Shown here one piece after another: positions 46,493-50,530 of a stretch of DNA of 50,530 bases. Origin of the DNA: Stutzerimonas stutzeri SDM-LAC (GTDB lineage Bacteria > Pseudomonadota > Gammaproteobacteria > Pseudomonadales > Pseudomonadaceae); NCBI RefSeq assembly GCF_000235745.1, contig NZ_AGSX01000108.1:1-50530 (forward strand), given 5' to 3'. The notes beneath the pieces are model-generated. The model was not told where the DNA came from. It made no database searches and worked only from the letters and a program-made list of their open reading frames with translations. Made by a program: the position numbers and the translations under genes. The first letter of the stretch is position 1; each line of letters starts with the position of its first letter.

Positions 46493-47127
46493 AAGATGGG
46501 CTCGCGGATGATCTGGCGGAAAGTCAGGTTCAGGCGCGGTGCGCGAACCTTTCGAGTTCTGGCGATCTGGTGTTGCCAATAATGCTGCGTCAGGCCGCTC
46601 ATGACCAGCAGCGATCCGTGCTCGAGCGAGATGGAGTGCGCAGTCCGGCTGGTTCCCTTGCGGCGAAAATCGAAACGCCGTGTTGCGCCCAGGCTGAGAG
46701 AAACCACCAGGGGTTGTTGGCCCAGCTCTGGCTCGTCATCGCTGTGCCAACCCATGGCGTCCCGCCCATCACGATAGAGATTGAGCAACACACCGTTTAC
46801 GGGCTGGCCAACCTGCTGCTGCACCCGCTGGCGAATATTGGCCAGCAGTGGCGTCCAGGGAAGCGGTTCGTGAGTGAGACCTGAATACCGGTAGAGCGCG
46901 TCAGCATCGCCATACCAGGCAACCCGTCGCGGCACGGCGATGTTGCGGCCATAGAGTCGGATCTGCGGCTGGGACCATGGCGTCTGTGCTGAAAGCTGCG
47001 AAAGCCATTGATCAGCCAGGCCTGCATCGACCCATTGCGGGAAGTAGCGCAGATCCGCGTCTGGCAGCTCGATTACCTCCTCGATTACCTCGCAGCTGGC
47101 GGGTCCAGACGGATCAAACCTCGACAT
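46489..47127 (-). CDS. AlkB-like 2-oxoglutarate/Fe(II) dioxygenase
   Basis: A 212-aa oxidative demethylase of the AlkB/ALKBH2-like group, repairing alkylated bases in DNA or RNA. The iron ligands are His128 and Asp130 (GWHSDDE) and His186 (YWQHQIAR); the 2-oxoglutarate Arg pair is in PRLNLTFR (Arg198, Arg204). NGVLLNLYRDGRDAMGW gives the conserved strand before the HxD. The start at 47,127 (MSRFDPSGPA) is preferred; the longer ATG frame from 47,247 runs through the coding region of the upstream 99-aa gene. The two genes overlap by 14 bp, and alkB overlaps the 53-aa gene by 4 bp. Confidence 0.88.
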   Translation of the reverse strand: MSRFDPSGPASCEVIEEVIELPDADLRYFPQWVDAGLADQWLSQLSAQTPWSQPQIRLYGRNIAVPRRVAWYGDADALYRYSGLTHEPLPWTPLLANIRQRVQQQVGQPVNGVLLNLYRDGRDAMGWHSDDEPELGQQPLVVSLSLGATRRFDFRRKGTSRTAHSISLEHGSLLVMSGLTQHYWQHQIARTRKVRAPRLNLTFRQIIREPIL

Positions 47128-47413
47128 CCACCCATAACCCCTGACGCGGAAGCTCTTCAAGGGCGGCCTGATCCTCTTCGGCGGTCTCGCCCTCGGCCAG
47201 CTCCTGAGCGGTATAGCCACGACGACGCTGGCGCCTGCGTTGCTCATCGCGAAGCATCTGCTCGGCTTCCTGCGGGTGGCGACGATCGAGGCCCACCGAG
47301 CTCTCGTTGGCGCTCGGCTGAACGGGCGTCACCGGCGCGATATCAGGTCTCGGTTTGACCACGTCCTGTTGCGCGGTGACCTGGACTGTACCGGGTGGAA
47401 TAACTGGCAGCAT
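47114..47413 (-). CDS. Conserved protein of unknown function, 99 aa
   Basis: A 99-aa soluble protein. A Pro/Val/Gln-rich N-terminus (MLPVIPPGTVQVTAQQDVVK) is followed by a strongly charged helix (EAEQMLRDEQRRRQRRRGYT) and an acidic stretch (AEGETAEEDQAALEE). It looks largely disordered or helical. Some Pseudomonas genomes label relatives aspartate-semialdehyde dehydrogenase; that is not supported by this sequence, which is far too short and lacks the motifs. A good SD (GGAGAG) precedes the ATG. It is the first gene of a probable three-gene unit with alkB and the 53-aa protein gene, all overlapping. Confidence 0.78.
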   Translation of the reverse strand: MLPVIPPGTVQVTAQQDVVKPRPDIAPVTPVQPSANESSVGLDRRHPQEAEQMLRDEQRRRQRRRGYTAQELAEGETAEEDQAALEELPRQGLWVDVEV

Positions 47414-47593
47414 CTGTGCTCTCCAAAAGCTACGCCAAGATCAAGGGCCATTCGAGCAGCCCTGAACCAACCGAACGCTAAACCTGCTGTCGACTTTAAC
47501 AGCAACGCTACACTGACTGGCGCGGTATCTATCGTCGCTCTATCGGTAGTGTTCCGTTAATATAGCGGGCTTTTTTACAGCGGGAGGCAGGGC

Positions 47594-50443
47594 ATGGCGC
47601 AGCAGTATCTACCGGGGCAACGTTGGATCAGCGACAGCGAAGCGGAACTCGGTCTGGGAACCATCCTCATGCAAGATGGCCGCATGCTCACCGTGCTTTA
47701 CCCCGCGACAGGCGAAACCCGCCAATACGCCGCACGCAGCGCCCCGCTGACCCGCGTGCGTTTTGTTCCGGGTGACGAAATCACCCACTTCGAAGGCTGG
47801 AAGATGACCGTGCGCGAAGTTGACGACGTCGACGGCCTGCTGGTCTATCACGGCCTGACCGCCCAGAGCGAAGCCCGCACGCTGCCGGAAACCCAGCTGT
47901 CGAATTTCATCCAGTTTCGCCTCGCCAGTGATCGTCTGTTCGCCGGGCAGATCGACCCGCTGAATTGGTTCAAGCTGCGTTATCACACCCTGGAAAACCA
48001 GAGCAAACAGCTCACCTCCTCGCTGTGGGGCCTGGGCGGTGTACGTGCGCAACCCATCGCGCACCAGTTGCATATCGCCCGTGAGGTCGCCGACCGCATC
48101 GCCCCACGCGTTTTGCTGGCAGACGAAGTGGGGCTCGGCAAAACCATCGAGGCCGGCCTGGTGATCCATCGCCAGCTGCTCTCGGGACGCGCCAAGCGCG
48201 TGCTGATTCTCGTCCCGGAAAACCTCCAGCACCAATGGCTGGTGGAGATGCGTCGCCGCTTCAACCTCCAAGTCGCGCTGTTCGATGACGAGCGTTTCAT
48301 CGAGAGCGATGCCAGCAACCCATTCGAGGACACCCAGCTCGCACTGGTTTCGCTGGAATGGCTGAAAGATGACGAACGCGCCCAGGACGCCGCCTTCGCC
48401 GCCGGCTGGGATCTGCTGGTGGTGGACGAAGCGCATCACCTGGTCTGGCACCCGGAAAACGCCAGCGCCGAATACAAACTGGTCGAGCAACTGGCCGAAG
48501 TCACCCCCGGCGTCCTGCTGCTGACCGCAACGCCGGAACAGCTCGGCCAGGAAAGCCACTTCGCGCGCTTGCGCCTGCTAGACCCGAACCGTTTCCATGA
48601 TCTCGAAGCCTTCCGCGCTGAGAGCGCCAGCTACCAGCCGGTTGCACGGGCTGTGCAGGAGCTGCTGGACGAGGGTCGCCTCTCTCAAGAAGCACACCAG
48701 ACGATTCACGACTTCCTCGGCGCCGAAGGCGAAGCGCTACTCGCCGCGGCTACCGACGGCGACATCGAAGCCAGTAGCCGCCTGATTCGCGAGCTGCTCG
48801 ACCGTCACGGCACCGGCCGCCTGTTGTTCCGCAACACTCGCGCCGCCGTGCGTGGTTTCCCAGAGCGCCAGCTGCATCCGTATCCGCTGCCCTGCCCCGC
48901 CGAGTATCTGGAACTGCCGTTGGGCGAGCATGCCGAGCTGTATCCGGAAGTCAGCTTCCAGAGCCAGCAGGAAGAACCGGATGCTCAGAACCGTTGGTGG
49001 AATTTCGATCCGCGCGTCGAGTGGCTGATCGACACGCTGAAGATGCTGAAGAAATTCAAGGTGCTGGTCATTTGCGCCCACGCCGAGACCGCGCTGGACC
49101 TGGAAGACGCCCTGCGCGTGCGCTCCGGTATTCCGGCCACGGTGTTCCACGAAGGCATGAGCATCCTCGAGCGCGACCGCGCCGCGGCCTACTTCGCCGA
49201 CGAAGAATTTGGCGCGCAGGTGCTGATCTGTTCGGAAATTGGCAGCGAGGGCCGCAACTTCCAGTTCGCGCATCATCTGGTGCTGTTCGATCTGCCGTCG
49301 CACCCCGACCTGCTGGAGCAGCGTGTTGGCCGCCTCGACCGGATCGGTCAGGCCCACGTCATCCAGCTGCACGTGCCCTACCTGGAAACCAGCCCGCAGG
49401 AACGCCTGTTCATGTGGTACCACGAGGCGCTGAATGCCTTCCTCAACACCTGCCCCACCGGCAATGCCCTGCAGCATCAGTTCGGCCCGCGCCTGCTGAA
49501 TCAGCTGGAAGAAGGCGACGACGACGAATTCCAGCAACTCATCGAAGAGGCACGCGCTGAGCGCGAACGACTGGAAGCCGACCTGCACGCCGGCCGTGAC
49601 CGTCTGTTGGAACTCAATTCCGGCGGCGGAGAACAGGGCAAGGCACTGGTTGAGGCCATCGAAGAGCAAGACGACCAGTTCGCCCTGCCGATCTACATGG
49701 AAGAGCTGTTCGACGCCTTTGGCATCGACAGCGAAGACCATTCCGAGAACGCTCTAATCCTGCGCCCGAGTGAGAAGATGCTGGATGCCAGCTTCCCGCT
49801 CGGGGACGACGAAGCCGTGACCGTCACCTATGACCGTGAGCAGGCACTTGCTCGCGAAGACATGCAGTTCCTCACCTGGGAACACCCCATGGTTCAGGGC
49901 GGCATGGACCTGGTGCTGTCCGGCTCCATGGGCAACACCGCGGTGGCGCTGATCAAGAACAAGGCGCTCAAGCCCGGCACCGTCCTGCTTGAACTGCTCT
50001 ATGTCAGCGAGGTGGTGGCGCCGCGTGCCCTGCAGCTCAACCGCTTCCTGCCACCCTTGGCGCTGCGTTGCCTGCTGGATTCGAACGGCAACGACCTGGC
50101 GCCCAAGGTGGCGTTCGAGACGCTCACCGATCAGCTGGAAAGCGTCCCGCGCGCCAGTGCGAACAAGTTCGTCCAGGCTCAGCGCGACGTGCTGGCCAAG
50201 CAGATCGCTGATGCCGAAGCCAAAGTCACCCCTCGCCATACCGAGCGGGTCGCCGAAGCGCAGCGCAAATTGAAGGCCAGCCTCGACGAAGAGCTGGCGC
50301 GCCTGACGGCGCTGCAGGCAGTCAACCCGAGCGTGCGCGACAGCGAGATCGAAGCCGTACGCAAGCAGCGCGAAGAAGGTCTGGCGATGCTGGAGAAGGC
50401 CGGTCTGCGCCTGGAGGCGATCCGCGTGCTGGTCGCCGGCTGA
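47594..50443 (+). CDS. rapA: RNA polymerase-associated ATPase RapA (HepA)
   Basis: A 949-aa SWI2/SNF2 family protein that recycles RNA polymerase after transcription. Walker A DEVGLGKT at about residues 177-184, DEAH box at 278-281 (LVVDEAHHL), TATPEQ (motif III), and the second RecA lobe with [20 protein letters not shown] and [13 protein letters not shown]. Length and order match E. coli RapA (968 aa), including the N-terminal tandem Tudor-like domains and the C-terminal spacer. SD GGGAGG lies 6 nt before the ATG. It stands alone, divergent from the 99-aa gene, and ends with a strong terminator. Confidence 0.96.
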   Translation: MAQQYLPGQRWISDSEAELGLGTILMQDGRMLTVLYPATGETRQYAARSAPLTRVRFVPGDEITHFEGWKMTVREVDDVDGLLVYHGLTAQSEARTLPETQLSNFIQFRLASDRLFAGQIDPLNWFKLRYHTLENQSKQLTSSLWGLGGVRAQPIAHQLHIAREVADRIAPRVLLADEVGLGKTIEAGLVIHRQLLSGRAKRVLILVPENLQHQWLVEMRRRFNLQVALFDDERFIESDASNPFEDTQLALVSLEWLKDDERAQDAAFAAGWDLLVVDEAHHLVWHPENASAEYKLVEQLAEVTPGVLLLTATPEQLGQESHFARLRLLDPNRFHDLEAFRAESASYQPVARAVQELLDEGRLSQEAHQTIHDFLGAEGEALLAAATDGDIEASSRLIRELLDRHGTGRLLFRNTRAAVRGFPERQLHPYPLPCPAEYLELPLGEHAELYPEVSFQSQQEEPDAQNRWWNFDPRVEWLIDTLKMLKKFKVLVICAHAETALDLEDALRVRSGIPATVFHEGMSILERDRAAAYFADEEFGAQVLICSEIGSEGRNFQFAHHLVLFDLPSHPDLLEQRVGRLDRIGQAHVIQLHVPYLETSPQERLFMWYHEALNAFLNTCPTGNALQHQFGPRLLNQLEEGDDDEFQQLIEEARAERERLEADLHAGRDRLLELNSGGGEQGKALVEAIEEQDDQFALPIYMEELFDAFGIDSEDHSENALILRPSEKMLDASFPLGDDEAVTVTYDREQALAREDMQFLTWEHPMVQGGMDLVLSGSMGNTAVALIKNKALKPGTVLLELLYVSEVVAPRALQLNRFLPPLALRCLLDSNGNDLAPKVAFETLTDQLESVPRASANKFVQAQRDVLAKQIADAEAKVTPRHTERVAEAQRKLKASLDEELARLTALQAVNPSVRDSEIEAVRKQREEGLAMLEKAGLRLEAIRVLVAG

Positions 50444-50460
50444 CGTTTGATCGCAGTATG

Positions 50461-50496
50461 AAAGGCCGGCTACGAGTGATCGCAGCCGGCCTTTTT
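50461..50496 (+). terminator. Rho-independent terminator of rapA
   Basis: An 11-bp stem AAAGGCCGGCT / AGCCGGCCTTT with a 12-nt loop and a T5 run ending at 50,496, about 20 nt past the rapA stop. Confidence 0.9.
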
Positions 50497-50530
50497 CATT
50501 TCATCTGGTGGACCCGCCTCGCCCGAGAGA

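Overview
The window is chromosomal DNA of a gamma-proteobacterium of the Pseudomonas stutzeri group (Stutzerimonas). Four things point there: GC-rich, densely packed genes; a gene order that, from memory, follows the PA3286 to PA3308 block of P. aeruginosa (fabH-like, ankyrin protein, hrpA, fadD1, fadD2, maoC, rapA) with other genes inserted; an orphan cbb3 oxidase subunit ccoN; and a 36-residue protein that closely resembles CcoM, the accessory cbb3 subunit described in P. stutzeri ZoBell. I see no rRNA, tRNA, CRISPR array, prophage or intact insertion sequence.

Layout. 1-2,920: the 5' end of metE (running off the left edge), divergent metR, and an acyltransferase of the DUF482 type. 3,070-7,550: a phosphate-type porin with a likely Pho box, a FabH-like ketoacyl synthase with a GTG start, and three small conserved genes. 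7,945-17,290: an MFS exporter, an sCache chemoreceptor, an alpha/beta hydrolase, an SLC13-type carrier with two RCK_C domains, a run of small uncharacterised genes, and a DUF445 protein. 17,430-20,430: a three-gene ABC importer of unknown substrate and a HIT hydrolase. 20,690-22,510: orphan ccoN with a small membrane protein whose tail resembles CcoQ. 22,700-26,750: GST, YciI-like, VOC, TauE and ribonuclease Z. 26,820-31,200: a probably Fur-controlled TonB siderophore receptor, then a TetR/SDR/HCCA-isomerase module with paired palindromes in the divergent gap. 31,470-37,340: a TTG-started Cys-rich small protein, a RarD-type permease, and hrpA interrupted in frame by a REP-bounded low-complexity insertion. 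37,450-41,220: a secreted M28 aminopeptidase and a second sCache chemoreceptor with a sigma-28 type promoter. 41,330-50,500: fadD1, fadD2 and divergent maoC, ccoM with an Anr box, an overlapping alkB cluster, and rapA.

How the genes fit together. Fatty-acid activation (fadD1, fadD2), a MaoC hydratase and the FabH-like enzyme form a fatty-acid uptake, degradation and recycling theme. Two unlinked loci, orphan ccoN with its small partner and ccoM with a strong Anr site, both feed cbb3 oxidase biology and suit low-oxygen life. Nutrient scavenging appears as a Pho-boxed porin, a Fur-boxed receptor and a secreted aminopeptidase. The observations most worth following up are the REP/hexanucleotide insertion in hrpA, ccoM with its Anr site, and the conserved-looking TetR/SDR/HCCA-isomerase module whose SDR lacks the usual catalytic Ser and Tyr. 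All assignments were made by reading the sequence; no database search was run.
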